The notes under the pieces are model-generated. The model worked only from the letters and a program-made list of their open reading frames with translations, was not told where the DNA came from and ran no database searches. Below, one piece after another: positions 33,651 through 46,915 of a DNA stretch of 64,000 bases. This stretch comes from Streptomyces phaeofaciens (GTDB lineage: Bacteria; Actinomycetota; Actinomycetes; Streptomycetales; Streptomycetaceae), in the NCBI RefSeq assembly GCF_014648915.1, contig NZ_BMSA01000020.1, forward strand, positions 147,438 through 211,437, in the 5' to 3' direction. The translations under genes and the position numbers were made by a program. Positions within the stretch are counted from its first letter, which is position 1, and the number at the start of each line of letters is the position of its first letter.

Positions 33651-34907
33651 TCAGCCGGTGCCGTTCCCCGGCCCGCTCGACCGCTGCCGTGCCCGCGCCC
33701 ACACGCGCCGCGCGCGGGTGAGCGGGTTCGGGCCCTCGCCGCGACGCCGGTGGCCGTGGACGCGGGGGTCGTCCGTGACGTCGTACCGCTTCACGTAGGC
33801 GCCCAGGAACGCCTGGAGCGTGGCGACCGCCGGGATCGAGATCAGCGCGCCGACGGCGCCGAGGAGGGCGGTGCCCGCGATGACCGAGCCGAAGGCGACC
33901 GCCGGATGGATGTCGACGGTCTTGGAGGTCAGCTTGGGCTGGAGGATGTAGTTCTCGAACTGCTGGTAGACCACAACGAAGATCAGCACCCACAGCGCGT
34001 ACAGCGGCGAGACCGTGAACGCGATCAGCATGGGCAGGGCACCCGCGAGATAGGTGCCGATGGTGGGGATGAACTGCGAGACCACACCCACCCACATGGC
34101 GAGCACGGGCGCGTACGGGATGCCGAGGGCCTCGAGGAGTACGTAGTGCGCGACTCCCGAGATCAGTGCCATCAGCCCGCGTGAGTACAGGTAGCCGCCG
34201 GTCTTGTCGACGGCGATCTCCCAGGCGCGCAGCACCTCGGCCTGCTTGGCGGGCGGCAGGACGGAGCACAGGGCACGGCGCAGTCGTGGTCCGTCGGCGG
34301 CGAAGTAGAACGAGAACAGCGCGATCGTCAGCAGCCGGAAGAGGCCGCCCAGGACCTGCGTGGAGACGTCCAGGACGCCGGCGGCGCTGTTCTGGGCGTA
34401 CTTCCTCAGCCAGTCCGAGTGGAGGAGGCCCTCCTGGATGTCGACGCGCCGCAGTTCGGTGTGGAACGTCGTGTTGACCCAGTTGATCACCGAGTCGAGG
34501 TACTCCGGGAAGCCCTCGATCATCTTGATGATCTGGCCCGCGAGCATCGAGCCGAGGAGCGTGAAGAACCCGGCGACCACGATCAGCAGGCCGAAGAAGA
34601 CCAGGAAGGTGGCGAAGCCCCGGCGCATGCCGCGGGCGGCCAGCCGGCTCACCGCGGGTTCCGCGGCGAGGGCCAGGAAGAACGCTATGAGGATGTTCAG
34701 CAGCAGGCCTATGAGCTGGTGGAAGGCCCAGGTGCCCAACTGGAACACCCCGACGAGGGCCAGCGCCAGCACCATGGCGCGCGGGAGCCAGCGCGGCATG
34801 CGCGCGGCCTGTCCCGCGACGCCGCCCTCCGGGGGTTCGGGGGGCGGCGTCGTGCCGGTCTGGGGTGCCTGCCGGGCTGACTGCCCGGGCTCGTCAGTGG
34901 GTGCCAC
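33651..34907 (-). CDS. AI-2E family transporter
   Basis: A 418-residue PerM/TqsA-like permease with about eight membrane helices and the conserved cytoplasmic/periplasmic helical region (ALCSVLPPAKQAEVLRAWEIA, DKTGGYLYSRGLMALISGVA) of the family. The C-terminal pore domain has the PYAPVLAMWVGVVSQFIPTIG signature. Members export signals or act as ion/proton antiporters; substrate undetermined. It starts at GTG 34907 with no ribosome site. GAGACT lies 6 nt upstream, and an 8-bp gap beyond is CTGTCGGTG, a near match to the RecA-NDp promoter. Confidence 0.9.
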   Translation of the reverse strand: MAPTDEPGQSARQAPQTGTTPPPEPPEGGVAGQAARMPRWLPRAMVLALALVGVFQLGTWAFHQLIGLLLNILIAFFLALAAEPAVSRLAARGMRRGFATFLVFFGLLIVVAGFFTLLGSMLAGQIIKMIEGFPEYLDSVINWVNTTFHTELRRVDIQEGLLHSDWLRKYAQNSAAGVLDVSTQVLGGLFRLLTIALFSFYFAADGPRLRRALCSVLPPAKQAEVLRAWEIAVDKTGGYLYSRGLMALISGVAHYVLLEALGIPYAPVLAMWVGVVSQFIPTIGTYLAGALPMLIAFTVSPLYALWVLIFVVVYQQFENYILQPKLTSKTVDIHPAVAFGSVIAGTALLGAVGALISIPAVATLQAFLGAYVKRYDVTDDPRVHGHRRRGEGPNPLTRARRVWARARQRSSGPGNGTG

Positions 34908-34913
34908 GGAGCA

Positions 34914-34936
34914 AGTCTCGCCTACGCCACCGACAG
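34914..34936 (-). promoter_or_regulatory. near-match PafBC-type promoter of AI-2E family gene
   Basis: Minus strand CTGTCGGTG (34936-34928), 8 bp, GAGACT (34919-34914), 6 nt to GTG. It matches tTGTCRgtg-N8-TAnnnT except for the first base of each element. Confidence 0.45.
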
Positions 34937-34967
34937 ACGGGGAGCCGCCTGCGATCTCCGTGACGGA

Positions 34968-35162
34968 TCAGCGCATCTCCTGGGGAACGTTCATCGCCAC
35001 GCACACCACGCGCCACACGTCCTTGGCCTCCCAGCCGTTCGCCAGCGCCTCGTGCACCGTGCGTCCGCCCAGTTCCGTCATCACGTGATCGCGCGCGAAG
35101 GTGTCGGCGTACCCCGTGCCGAAGTGCTCGTCCATTCGCTGCCAGAAGACCGTCAACCGCAT
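34968..35162 (-). CDS. DUF3046 domain-containing protein
   Basis: A 64-residue protein MRLTVFWQRMDEHFGTGYAD that matches the DUF3046 family: conserved FW-x-RM-x-x-x-FG at the start, LGGRTVHEAL in the middle and AKDVWRVVC-x-x-x-VP at the end. The family is actinobacterial, small, soluble and of unknown function; its genes often lie near recA-recX, as here. GATACT is 6 nt before the ATG and no Shine-Dalgarno exists, suggesting leaderless translation. Confidence 0.92.
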   Translation of the reverse strand: MRLTVFWQRMDEHFGTGYADTFARDHVMTELGGRTVHEALANGWEAKDVWRVVCVAMNVPQEMR

Positions 35163-35242
35163 GACACCAGTATCCCGCGCCTGGGGGTGGCCCCCCGCCG
35201 GTACCGCCTGCCGAGAACGCTTTCCGTCCTACGGTCTGACGT

Positions 35243-36187
35243 ATGGCCGAACCCGGAGCATCCCCACTCCCCCCGACGCCCACGGCGCACTCCCCGCTCT
35301 TCCGCGCCGAGCACTTCGTCTGGCTCACCGCGCGCGTGCTGGAGCAGCGCCTGTTCGCGTACCACTTCCTGCACGGCGGTGCCGATCCCGTCGAGACCGC
35401 CCTCGACGCCCATCTCAACGACGACGGCGGGTACGGCCACGCGCTGGAACCCGATCTGCGCGGCCCCGTCAGCCAGCCTCTGCACACCGCGCACGCGCTG
35501 CGCGTCCTGGACTCCATCGGGCGCTGCGGCGGGCAGCGCGTGGAGCGCGTGTGCCGCTACCTCACCGCCGTCTCCACCGCCGACGGAGCGCTGCCGGCGA
35601 TCCATCCCGGCCAGCGTGGATACCCGGCGGCGCCGTTCGTCCCGATCGTGGACGACCCGCCCAGCGACCTGCTGGCCACCGGGCCCGTGGTGGGCCTGCT
35701 GCACCGCAACGACGTGTGGCACGCCTGGTTGTTCCGGGCCACGGACTTCTGCTGGCAGGCCGTGGACGCCCTGGAGAAGTCCCATCCGTACGAGGTGGAG
35801 GCCGCCGTGGCCTTCCTGGACGCCGTTCCCGACCGCCCGCGCGCGCAGGCGGCCGCCGACCGCCTGGGCCGGCTGGTGCGCGAACAGCGCCTGGTCGCCC
35901 TGGACCCGGACCGGCTGGAGGAGTTCCCCGTCGCGCCCGGGTACGCGCCCGGCGAGCACCACTTCCCGCACGACTTCGCGCGGACACCGCACTCCCTCGC
36001 GCGCGCGTGGTTCACGGACGACGAGATGGCGCGCTCCCTGGACTTCCTCACCGGCGATCAGCAGGAGGACGGGGGCTGGCCGATCCGCTGGCGCCGCTGG
36101 GCACCCGCGCCGGTCATGGAGGCCCGGCCCATGGTGACGATCGAGGCGCTGCGCACCCTGAGGGCCTACGGCCGGGCCATCGGCTGA
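35243..36187 (+). CDS. alpha/alpha-toroid (terpenoid cyclase/prenyltransferase-like) protein
   Basis: A 314-residue protein. It has repeated helical hairpins separated by turns such as DDGGYGHALEPDLRGPVSQP, STADGALPAIHPGQ and the late QQEDGGWPIRWRRWAP, the DGG(Y/W) turn being typical of squalene-cyclase/prenyltransferase toroids. The catalytic DxDD or zinc-ligand motifs of those enzymes are not visible, so it is probably a non-cyclase member. TACGGT is 7 nt before the ATG. It stands alone between DUF3046 and the azl operon. Function unknown. Confidence 0.72.
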   Translation: MAEPGASPLPPTPTAHSPLFRAEHFVWLTARVLEQRLFAYHFLHGGADPVETALDAHLNDDGGYGHALEPDLRGPVSQPLHTAHALRVLDSIGRCGGQRVERVCRYLTAVSTADGALPAIHPGQRGYPAAPFVPIVDDPPSDLLATGPVVGLLHRNDVWHAWLFRATDFCWQAVDALEKSHPYEVEAAVAFLDAVPDRPRAQAAADRLGRLVREQRLVALDPDRLEEFPVAPGYAPGEHHFPHDFARTPHSLARAWFTDDEMARSLDFLTGDQQEDGGWPIRWRRWAPAPVMEARPMVTIEALRTLRAYGRAIG

Positions 36188-36230
36188 CTCCCGGGAGGGC
36201 GGCGGGGTCGGGTCCCGAAGGCGCCCGCCC

Positions 36231-36539
36231 TCAGCCGCCCAGCGCCCGTACGCCCGCCGTGACCACCACGGCGGCCGCGACGACCAGCAGGAAGGGCGCC
36301 CGCAGCACCAGTGCCACGGCTGCCGCGGCGAGCCCCGCCGCCCTCGCGTCCAGTACCAGCGTGTGCCCGTCGGCGAAGGTCTGCTGAGCCGTGAGGGCGG
36401 CGAGCAGGGCGACGGGGAGCAGCGCCGCGAGGCGGCGCACGAGGGGCCGTTCCAGGGCCCCTGCGGGCACGAGCAGCCCGGCGAGCTTGACGGCGTAGCA
36501 GCCGAGGGCGGTCGCCCCGATCGCGATCCAGATGGTCAC
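36231..36539 (-). CDS. azlD: AzlD-family branched-chain amino acid exporter subunit
   Basis: A 102-residue, four-helix membrane protein (WIAIGATALGCYAVKLAGLL, VRRLAALLPVALLAALTAQQ, then two more helices), the size and pattern of AzlD. GTG at 36539 overlaps the AzlC stop (GTGA). With AzlC it forms a LIV-E/AzlCD exporter for branched-chain amino acids or analogues. Confidence 0.88.
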   Translation of the reverse strand: MTIWIAIGATALGCYAVKLAGLLVPAGALERPLVRRLAALLPVALLAALTAQQTFADGHTLVLDARAAGLAAAAVALVLRAPFLLVVAAAVVVTAGVRALGG

Positions 36540-37315
36540 CGCTGTCCTCCTCGCCCGTCGGAGGGAGCGTCCTCGTCCCCCGGCTCCGTCCCGTCGGTCC
36601 GGCCTCCGCTGCGCCGGCCCTCGGCGTACAGCACGACCGGCGCGGCGAGCGCGGCCGCCAGGACAGGCACTCCGGCGGGCAGCACGGGCAGCAGCCCGAG
36701 GCCCAGCAGGACCGCGAGGCCGGCGACGGTCCGCTCGGTGGCGGTCCGCAGCATGGGCGCGAGCAGCGCGAGGAAGACGGCGGGACCGGCGGCGTCGAGC
36801 CCCCACGCGTCCGTGTCCCCGATGGCCTCGGCGCCCAGCGCGCCCAGCAGGGTGGTGAGGTTCCACAGCACGTACAGGCTCAGCCCGGTGACGGCGAACC
36901 CGATCCGCGCGGAGCGCCGTCCGGACTGGGCCAGTGAGACGGCCGCCGTCTCGTCGATCACCCACTGCGCGGCGAACGGACGCACCGCGCGCGGGAGGGC
37001 CAGCAACTGCGACAGGCGCAGCCCGTAGAAGGCGTTGCGCACGCCCAGGAAGAACGCGCCGGCGGCCGCCGTCAGCGGGTTGCCGCCGGCCGCGAGCGCG
37101 CCGACGAGCGCGAACTGGGACGCGCCGGTGAACACCAGGAGGCTCAGGGCACAGGTCTGCCACACGGTGAGCCCGCTGCCCGCCGAGGTCACCCCGAAGG
37201 CGAACCCGGAGAGTCCTACGGCGACCCCTACTCCGAGGGCGTCTCGTACGACGGCGGAGTCCGGCCTTCCCGCGCCGTCGGCGCGTATGTCTGCGAGAGC
37301 TGTCTGTTCTGCCAC
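36536..37315 (-). CDS. azlC: AzlC-family branched-chain amino acid exporter
   Basis: A 259-residue permease with AzlC signatures: GVAVGLSGFAFGVTSAGSGL, CALSLLVFTGASQFALVGAL and the FLGVRNAFYGLRLSQLL segment, plus AAQWVIDETAAVS. About five to six helices, with an acidic C-terminal tail. The start GTG (37315) lies within the 3' end of the AraC-family gene, an 88-bp same-strand overlap in a different frame. It is followed by coupled azlD. Physiological substrate inferred from family. Confidence 0.9.
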   Translation of the reverse strand: MAEQTALADIRADGAGRPDSAVVRDALGVGVAVGLSGFAFGVTSAGSGLTVWQTCALSLLVFTGASQFALVGALAAGGNPLTAAAGAFFLGVRNAFYGLRLSQLLALPRAVRPFAAQWVIDETAAVSLAQSGRRSARIGFAVTGLSLYVLWNLTTLLGALGAEAIGDTDAWGLDAAGPAVFLALLAPMLRTATERTVAGLAVLLGLGLLPVLPAGVPVLAAALAAPVVLYAEGRRSGGRTDGTEPGDEDAPSDGRGGQR

Positions 37316-38178
37316 ACGGAGGACGGTAGGAGCAGCCGCCCGCGCGCGTCTTGTACGTTCTTGCGCTCGCGCTGGTACGCGCCCGGAGGCACGCCCACGA
37401 TCCGCGCGAAGTGACGGTTGAGGTGCGGCTGGTCGGTGAAGCCCACCACGACGGCCGCCTCGGCGGGTGCCGTCCCCGCGTCCAGCAGCCGCCGTGCCCG
37501 CCGCACGCGCGCGTCGGTCAGCCAGGTGTGGGGCGGCATGCCGTACGCGTCACGGAAGGCCCTCAGCAGCGCGAACGGGCTGGTCCCCAGGTCCGCGGCG
37601 AGCTGCTCCAGGGTCGGCGGTTCGGTCATCCGCTCCTCCAGCACGGCACGCGCGCGTGCAGCGATCCGCGCGCCGGCCGTGCGCACCTCCCGCTGCGGCA
37701 GCGGTCCGCCGTTGAGCCGCAGCAGCCGGGTCACGGCCACCCTCAGCAGGGTGTCGGCGGCCAGCGCGTTGCCCTCGTCGGCGGCGCGGAGCACCTGGTG
37801 CACCAGGCTCACGGTGTAGGGGTCGTCGAGTACGGGACGGACGAATCCCGGGGTGCCGCGCAAGGTCGTCGTCTCGGCCGCGATCCCGGCGACGACCTCG
37901 GGCGCCGGGTACACCGCCCCGTACTTCCAGCCCTCCGGGACACCGGCGCGCCCGGTGTGCGGGGTGTCCGGGTTGACCAGCGCGAGGGCGCCGGCGCCCG
38001 CGTACTGGTCGGCGCCACCGTGATGGAAGACCTCGACGCCGTCGGCGATGGCCGCGATGACGAAGTGCTCGTGAGTGTGCCGGACGAACGTCTTCCGGAT
38101 GTACCGGGCACGCAGCAGATCGACCCCGGGCAGCTCGGCGTACCGCCAGTGCCGCGCCAGCTCACCCGAACGTGCCAT
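37228..38178 (-). CDS. AraC-family transcriptional regulator
   Basis: A 316-residue activator. An N-terminal cupin sensor domain is followed by a C-terminal double helix-turn-helix: PPTLEQLAADLGTSPFALLR, then GFTDQPHLNRHFARIVGVPP at about 250-270. Family homology ends near residue 280; the last 36 residues overlap the start of azlC. The overlap and order AraC-AzlC-AzlD suggest the regulator senses an amino acid and drives the exporter, like the Lrp/ArsR-azl arrangements elsewhere. GAGAAT is 6 nt before the ATG, so leaderless expression is likely. Confidence 0.9.
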   Translation of the reverse strand: MARSGELARHWRYAELPGVDLLRARYIRKTFVRHTHEHFVIAAIADGVEVFHHGGADQYAGAGALALVNPDTPHTGRAGVPEGWKYGAVYPAPEVVAGIAAETTTLRGTPGFVRPVLDDPYTVSLVHQVLRAADEGNALAADTLLRVAVTRLLRLNGGPLPQREVRTAGARIAARARAVLEERMTEPPTLEQLAADLGTSPFALLRAFRDAYGMPPHTWLTDARVRRARRLLDAGTAPAEAAVVVGFTDQPHLNRHFARIVGVPPGAYQRERKNVQDARGRLLLPSSVWQNRQLSQTYAPTAREGRTPPSYETPSE

Positions 38179-38207
38179 GCCCCCATTCTCCGCGACGGCC
38201 CCACCGC

Positions 38208-38362
38208 CACATCACAGCGGCCCGGAACCATCCCGCCGCCACGTCACCACAGCTCAGGCCCACCCCCGTCCCCACATCACAGCAGCGCAGACCCACCCCC
38301 GCCATCACGTCACCACAGCTCAGGCCCACCCCCCGCCCCCACATCTCCGCAGCTCAGCCCCA
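38208..38362. repeat. 33-bp tandem repeats upstream of lhr
   Basis: Five units start at 38208, 38240, 38273, 38306 and 38340, alternating CACATCAC and CACGTCAC followed by ...CAGCTCAGGCCCACCCCC. The array abuts the lhr promoter motif at 38363. Confidence 0.88.
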
Positions 38363-38385
38363 TTGTCAGTGGGCGGGTGCAGGAT
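38363..38385 (+). promoter_or_regulatory. PafBC/RecA-NDp-type promoter of lhr
   Basis: TTGTCAGTG (38363-38371), 8 bp, CAGGAT (38380-38385), 6 nt to the ATG at 38392. It fits tTGTCRgtg-N8-TAnnnT with C for T at the first -10 base. Confidence 0.75.
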
Positions 38386-38391
38386 GGACGC

Positions 38392-43395
<5,004 letters not shown>

Positions 43396-43428
43396 CCGGC
43401 CGCCCCCGCCCCGTGCCACCCTTGACCC

Positions 43429-44298
43429 ATGCCCGAAGGTGACACGGTCTGGCAGACGGCGGCGCGGCTGCACGGCGCCCTCGCGGGCAAGGTGCTGACC
43501 CGCTCCGACCTCCGTGTGCCCAAGTACGCCACCGCCGACCTCACCGGCCGCACCGTCCTGGACGTCACCCCGCGCGGCAAACACCTGCTCACCCGTATCG
43601 AGGGCGGCCTCACGCTCCACTCGCATCTGCGGATGGACGGCTCCTGGAAGATCTACGCCCACGACCAGCGCTGGACCGGCGGCGCGGCCCACCAGATCCG
43701 CGCGATCCTCGGCACCCACGACCGCACGGCCGTCGGCTACCGCCTCCCCGTCCTCGACCTGCTGCGCACCAGCGAGGAACAGCGAGCCGTGGGCCACCTC
43801 GGCCCCGACCTCCTGGGCCCCGGCTGGAACCCCGACCTGGCCCTGGCCAACCTGCTCTCCGACCCCGTCCGCCCCCTCGGCGAGGCCCTCCTCGACCAGC
43901 GCAATCTCGCCGGCATCGGCAACGTCTACAAGAGCGAGCTGTGCTTCCTGCTCGGCGTCACCCCCTGGCTCCCCGTCGGCGCGCTCCCCGCCGACCGCGC
44001 CGCGAAACTGCCCGCACTCGCCAAGCGGCTCCTGGAGGCCAACCGCGACCGCCCGGTCCGCACCACGACCGGCCGCCGCGGCCAGGACCTGTTCGTCTAC
44101 GGCCGTGCGGCCCGCCCCTGTCTGCGCTGCGGCACCCCCGTCCGGGCGGCCGACCAGGGCGACGGCTCCCGCGAACGCCCCACCTACTGGTGCCCCACCT
44201 GCCAGCCGGGGCCCGCACCGGCACCCGGTTCCCCACCGACCCGCCGGGTCCGTCCCGTACGTCCCGTTCGCCCCGGCCGCCCCCGCACCGCCGATTGA
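43429..44298 (+). CDS. nei: endonuclease VIII-like DNA glycosylase (Nei2 type)
   Basis: A 289-residue Fpg/Nei glycosylase-AP lyase removing oxidised bases. The N-terminus MPEGDTV gives catalytic Pro2 and Glu3. RGKHLL holds the conserved Lys, and the helix-two-turn-helix contains GIGNVYKSELCFL. The zinc finger is CLRC-x(n)-CPTC (about 238-265). The PEGDTVW variant indicates Nei2 rather than Fpg. The tail is Pro/Arg-rich repeats. CACCCT is 6 nt upstream of the ATG. It lies 33 bp downstream of lhr, so it may be both co-transcribed and have its own leaderless promoter. Confidence 0.92.
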   Translation: MPEGDTVWQTAARLHGALAGKVLTRSDLRVPKYATADLTGRTVLDVTPRGKHLLTRIEGGLTLHSHLRMDGSWKIYAHDQRWTGGAAHQIRAILGTHDRTAVGYRLPVLDLLRTSEEQRAVGHLGPDLLGPGWNPDLALANLLSDPVRPLGEALLDQRNLAGIGNVYKSELCFLLGVTPWLPVGALPADRAAKLPALAKRLLEANRDRPVRTTTGRRGQDLFVYGRAARPCLRCGTPVRAADQGDGSRERPTYWCPTCQPGPAPAPGSPPTRRVRPVRPVRPGRPRTAD

Positions 44299-44312
44299 CC
44301 GACCGCGGCTAA

Positions 44313-44342
44313 TTGACTGACCGTCAGAAACTCTCGTACCGT
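44313..44342 (+). promoter_or_regulatory. leaderless promoter of SDR gene
   Basis: TTGACT at 44313-44318, 18-bp spacer, TACCGT at 44337-44342, then 6 nt to ATG 44349. The spacer start holds an imperfect palindrome CTGACCGTCAG, which may bind a repressor. Confidence 0.7.
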
Positions 44343-44348
44343 CCCCTC

Positions 44349-45113
44349 ATGGGCGTGAAGGCGTACGACCTCACCGGACGAACCGCGTTCGTCACCGGCG
44401 CCGCGAGCGGGATCGGCCGCGCCTGCGCCGTACTTCTCGCCGGAGCCGGCGCCATCGTGCACGGCGCGGATCTCGACGCGCCGGGCCTGCACGAGACCGC
44501 GACCCTCATCAAGGACCTCGGCGGGACCGCCCGCACGCACCATCTCGACGTCACCGACCGGGTCCAGGTCCGGCAGGCGGTCGAGTCCTGCGAGCGCCTG
44601 GACGTGATGGCCGCCGTCGCCGGGATCATGCACCGCAGCCCCGTCCTGGAGACCCGCGACGAGGACCTCGACCGGGTCCTGAACGTCAACTTCAAGGGTG
44701 TGCTGTACGCCTGCCAGGAGGCCGCCCGCCTGATGATCGCGCACGACAGCGGCGGCAGCATCGTCACCATGGCCTCGGGAGCCGTGGACACCGGCGGGCC
44801 CGGACTGCTCTGCTACGGAGCCGCGAAAGCGGCCGTGGTCCAGCTGACGAAGACCCTCGCGAACGAGGTCGGCCGGTACGGCATCAGGGTCAACGCCGTC
44901 GCCCCGGGATGGATCCGCACCCCCATGACCGACCGCCACGACGCCGACGCACAGGAGCACACCGAGGCGCTCATGTCGCGTATGTCACCCCTCGGCAGAG
45001 TGGGCGCCCCCGAGGACGTCGCCCATGCCGTCCTGCATCTGGCCTCGGACGCGTCGGCCTTCACCACGGGCCAGATCCTCCGCCCGAACGGCGGCGTGGC
45101 CATGCCCTGGTGA
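44349..45113 (+). CDS. short-chain dehydrogenase/reductase
   Basis: A 254-residue classical SDR. The cofactor motif TGAASGIG is at 16-23, and D41 after the second strand suggests NAD(H). The catalytic triad is S143, Y156 and K160 in the YGAAK motif, with PGWIRTPM beyond. The substrate is unknown. The start ATG 44349 lies 6 nt after a consensus -10 with a good -35, so the mRNA is leaderless; the upstream GTG in frame is within the promoter. No operon partners. Confidence 0.92.
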   Translation: MGVKAYDLTGRTAFVTGAASGIGRACAVLLAGAGAIVHGADLDAPGLHETATLIKDLGGTARTHHLDVTDRVQVRQAVESCERLDVMAAVAGIMHRSPVLETRDEDLDRVLNVNFKGVLYACQEAARLMIAHDSGGSIVTMASGAVDTGGPGLLCYGAAKAAVVQLTKTLANEVGRYGIRVNAVAPGWIRTPMTDRHDADAQEHTEALMSRMSPLGRVGAPEDVAHAVLHLASDASAFTTGQILRPNGGVAMPW

Positions 45114-45308
45114 CCTCGCCCCACGGCCCGCTGGCACGCGACGCACCCGCACCCGCGGTCCACCCCACCCCCTGTCCACCCCATCCGAGGCACACGCCCC
45201 ACAACCCACCGCGCAAAGCACGCACCCCGCCTCACCAGGCGCACCCGCGCCCAGCAGCCCACCCCGCCACGCTCACCCGCACCCCACCCTCGCCCGCCGC
45301 ACCCCGCC
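45114..45308. other. C-rich low-complexity intergenic stretch
   Basis: Strongly skewed to C on the plus strand (runs of CACCC and CGCACC), between convergent SDR and small membrane protein genes. No feature is supported. Confidence 0.5.
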
Positions 45309-45620
45309 CTACGCGCCCACACCTCCAGCGCCCCCACCCTGCTCACCCGCACCCGCAGACCCGCCCGCACCCGCACACCCGCCCGCACCGGCCTCCCCGC
45401 CCAAGCGCCAAGCCACCCCCCACCGCCCCACGTCAACCGCTCCCACAGCGTGCGCCCTGGCCGTGCAGTGCACCGGCAGCAGGCTCAGCCCCCACCCGCC
45501 GACGACGACCGCCCCCTCCAGCACCCCGGCATCGGGCGCCACCGCCAGCCGGACCGCGGCCCACCACCACACGGCACCGAGTCCCAGAGCGGCCGCCCGG
45601 CGCAGTATCCGGCCCTCCAT
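45309..45620 (-). CDS. small two-helix membrane protein
   Basis: A 103-residue protein starting MEGRILRRAAALGLGAVWWW, with two hydrophobic segments (about 8-28 and 33-55, LEGAVVVGGWGLSLLPVHC) and a Gly/Ala-rich low-complexity tail. ATG 45620 has GGGAGG 8 nt upstream, the best ribosome site nearby, so the longer upstream frame is not used. It lies downstream of clgR on the same strand, separated by a terminator-like hairpin. Unknown function. Confidence 0.6.
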   Translation of the reverse strand: MEGRILRRAAALGLGAVWWWAAVRLAVAPDAGVLEGAVVVGGWGLSLLPVHCTARAHAVGAVDVGRWGVAWRLGGEAGAGGCAGAGGSAGAGEQGGGAGGVGA

Positions 45621-45764
45621 GACGCTCACCTCCCGCACGGAGCCCACGGCACCCACCACGCCCACGGCGCCCCTCCACGATGACCGCAGCCCCCGGTACC
45701 GGCAAACGCATCCGGGCGGGGGCCCAGGAGCGGCCTCGCCTCCCCCTCGTGTCCCCCAGGACGC

Positions 45765-45821
45765 GAAAAACCCCGACCGCACTCCTCCGGGTCTCCCCGG
45801 AGAAGCCCCGGCCGGGGCTTC
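45765..45821 (-). terminator. terminator of clgR transcript
   Basis: On the minus strand a perfect 20-bp palindrome GAAGCCCCGGCCGGGGCTTC (45821-45802) is followed by a second weak hairpin and TTTTT, about 40 nt after the clgR stop. Confidence 0.75.
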
Positions 45822-45862
45822 ACACTCACGCGTCGGTGCTCACACACCCACGCGCGTGAACC

Positions 45863-46243
45863 TCACGCGGCGACCACGTCCACCGCCTCGGCGGGTGCCT
45901 TGATGGTCACCCGCTCCGGCGGCACACCGGTCACCGACACGGAACCCAGCATCGGACGAACCGACGTGGGCACAGGCTCGCTGGGGGTGGCCGCAGCAGA
46001 CTGGGCCAGCTCGGCGAGGGCGAGCTCGTCGCTCACTTCCCGCATGAGCTCGGACATCCGTACGTCCAGCGCGTCGCAGATGGCAGAGAGCAGCTCGGAG
46101 GATGCCTCCTTCTGCCCCCGCTCCACCTCGGAGAGATAGCCGAGTGAGACTCGGGCGGACGAGGAGACTTCGCGCAGAGTACGGCCCTGGCGCTGGCGCT
46201 GCCGACGCAGCACGTCACCCAGCAGGCGACGGAGCAGAATCAT
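45863..46243 (-). CDS. clgR: ClgR, transcriptional regulator of Clp protease genes
   Basis: A 126-residue HTH_3 (Cro/CI-type) activator. The N-terminus MILLRRLLGDVLRRQRQRQG leads into the helix-turn-helix (about 18-70; TLREVSSSARVSLGYLSEVE, ELLSAICDALDVRMSELMRE). The protein ends in VVAA; in S. lividans ClgR is a Clp substrate through its C-terminal alanines, and this end fits that feedback. GAGGGAG precedes the ATG. It sits after cinA-pgsA-rimO as in mycobacteria. Targets known for the family include clpP1P2, clpC1 and lon. Confidence 0.93.
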   Translation of the reverse strand: MILLRRLLGDVLRRQRQRQGRTLREVSSSARVSLGYLSEVERGQKEASSELLSAICDALDVRMSELMREVSDELALAELAQSAAATPSEPVPTSVRPMLGSVSVTGVPPERVTIKAPAEAVDVVAA

Positions 46244-46333
46244 CGGTGGCTCCCTCCTCGGACCGCGTAGCCGCATCCTTCACGCCCCACCGTACCGCCT
46301 TGCGCTGCGGCCGTGCGGGGAGCGATGTCGTGT

Positions 46334-46915
46334 TCACTCAGGGCTGCAAACATCAAAACCCCCCGTTCTGTTCCGTATCCTGTGCCCGTCCGTATCCTGT
46401 GCCCGCTCATTCCCGGTGTGTTCGCCCGCAAGCTCTGTCAGAAGCAGTGCGAGTACGCTCCGTACACTCTCTCTACGAATTTCCGCGCGGTCGCCGTTCA
46501 ACCTCAGGGCCTCCACTTTTCCGCCAGGGGCGGAACCCGGATCCGGCCCGAACGGACCGTCCACGGCCACGAAAACCGTGCCGACGGGCTGCCCGTCCTG
46601 GGGGTCGGGGCCGGCCACACCGGTGGTCGCGACGCCCCAGTCGGCGCCCAGCGCCTTGCGTACGCCGGCCGCCATCTGTGCCGCGACCTGCGGATCCACG
46701 GCCCCACGGCTGGCCAGCAGGTCGGCGTCGACACCGAGCAGTTCATGCTTGAGAGCGGTGGCGTAGGCCGTGACCGACCCCCGGAAGACCTTGGAGGCCC
46801 CGGGGACCGATGTGATCTCCGCCGCGACCAGGCCACCCGTCAGCGACTCCGCCACGGCCAGCGTCCCGCCGCTGACCGTGAGTAGTCGCACCACGTCAGT
46901 GGCCGTGGAATTCAC
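46334..46915 (-). CDS. cinA: CinA C-terminal domain protein (NMN amidohydrolase-like)
   Basis: A 193-residue stand-alone CinA domain: RLLTVSGGTLAVAESLTGGL, then AEITSVPGASKVFRGSVTAY, KHELLGVD and TTGVAGPDPQDGQPVGTVFV. Homologues deamidate nicotinamide mononucleotide (PncC). GTG 46915 overlaps the pgsA stop (GTGA). The tail beyond residue 165 is variable. Part of a rimO-pgsA-cinA operon with clgR 90 nt downstream. Confidence 0.92.
   Translation of the reverse strand: MNSTATDVVRLLTVSGGTLAVAESLTGGLVAAEITSVPGASKVFRGSVTAYATALKHELLGVDADLLASRGAVDPQVAAQMAAGVRKALGADWGVATTGVAGPDPQDGQPVGTVFVAVDGPFGPDPGSAPGGKVEALRLNGDRAEIRRESVRSVLALLLTELAGEHTGNERAQDTDGHRIRNRTGGFDVCSPE

Noticed and set aside
38208..38362. 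CRISPR array
   Set aside because: Units are contiguous tandem copies with no unique spacers and no cas genes nearby.
46240..46356. 37-codon ORF ending in ATGA with clgR
   Set aside because: The overlap looks like coupling, but third-position GC is only about 60% and it overlaps the cinA 3' end. Treated as chance.
46415..46440. GTTCGCC-N5-GC resembling half of a ClgR box upstream of clgR
   Set aside because: Only the left half matches the GTTCGC-like consensus; the right half does not. Lies inside cinA.
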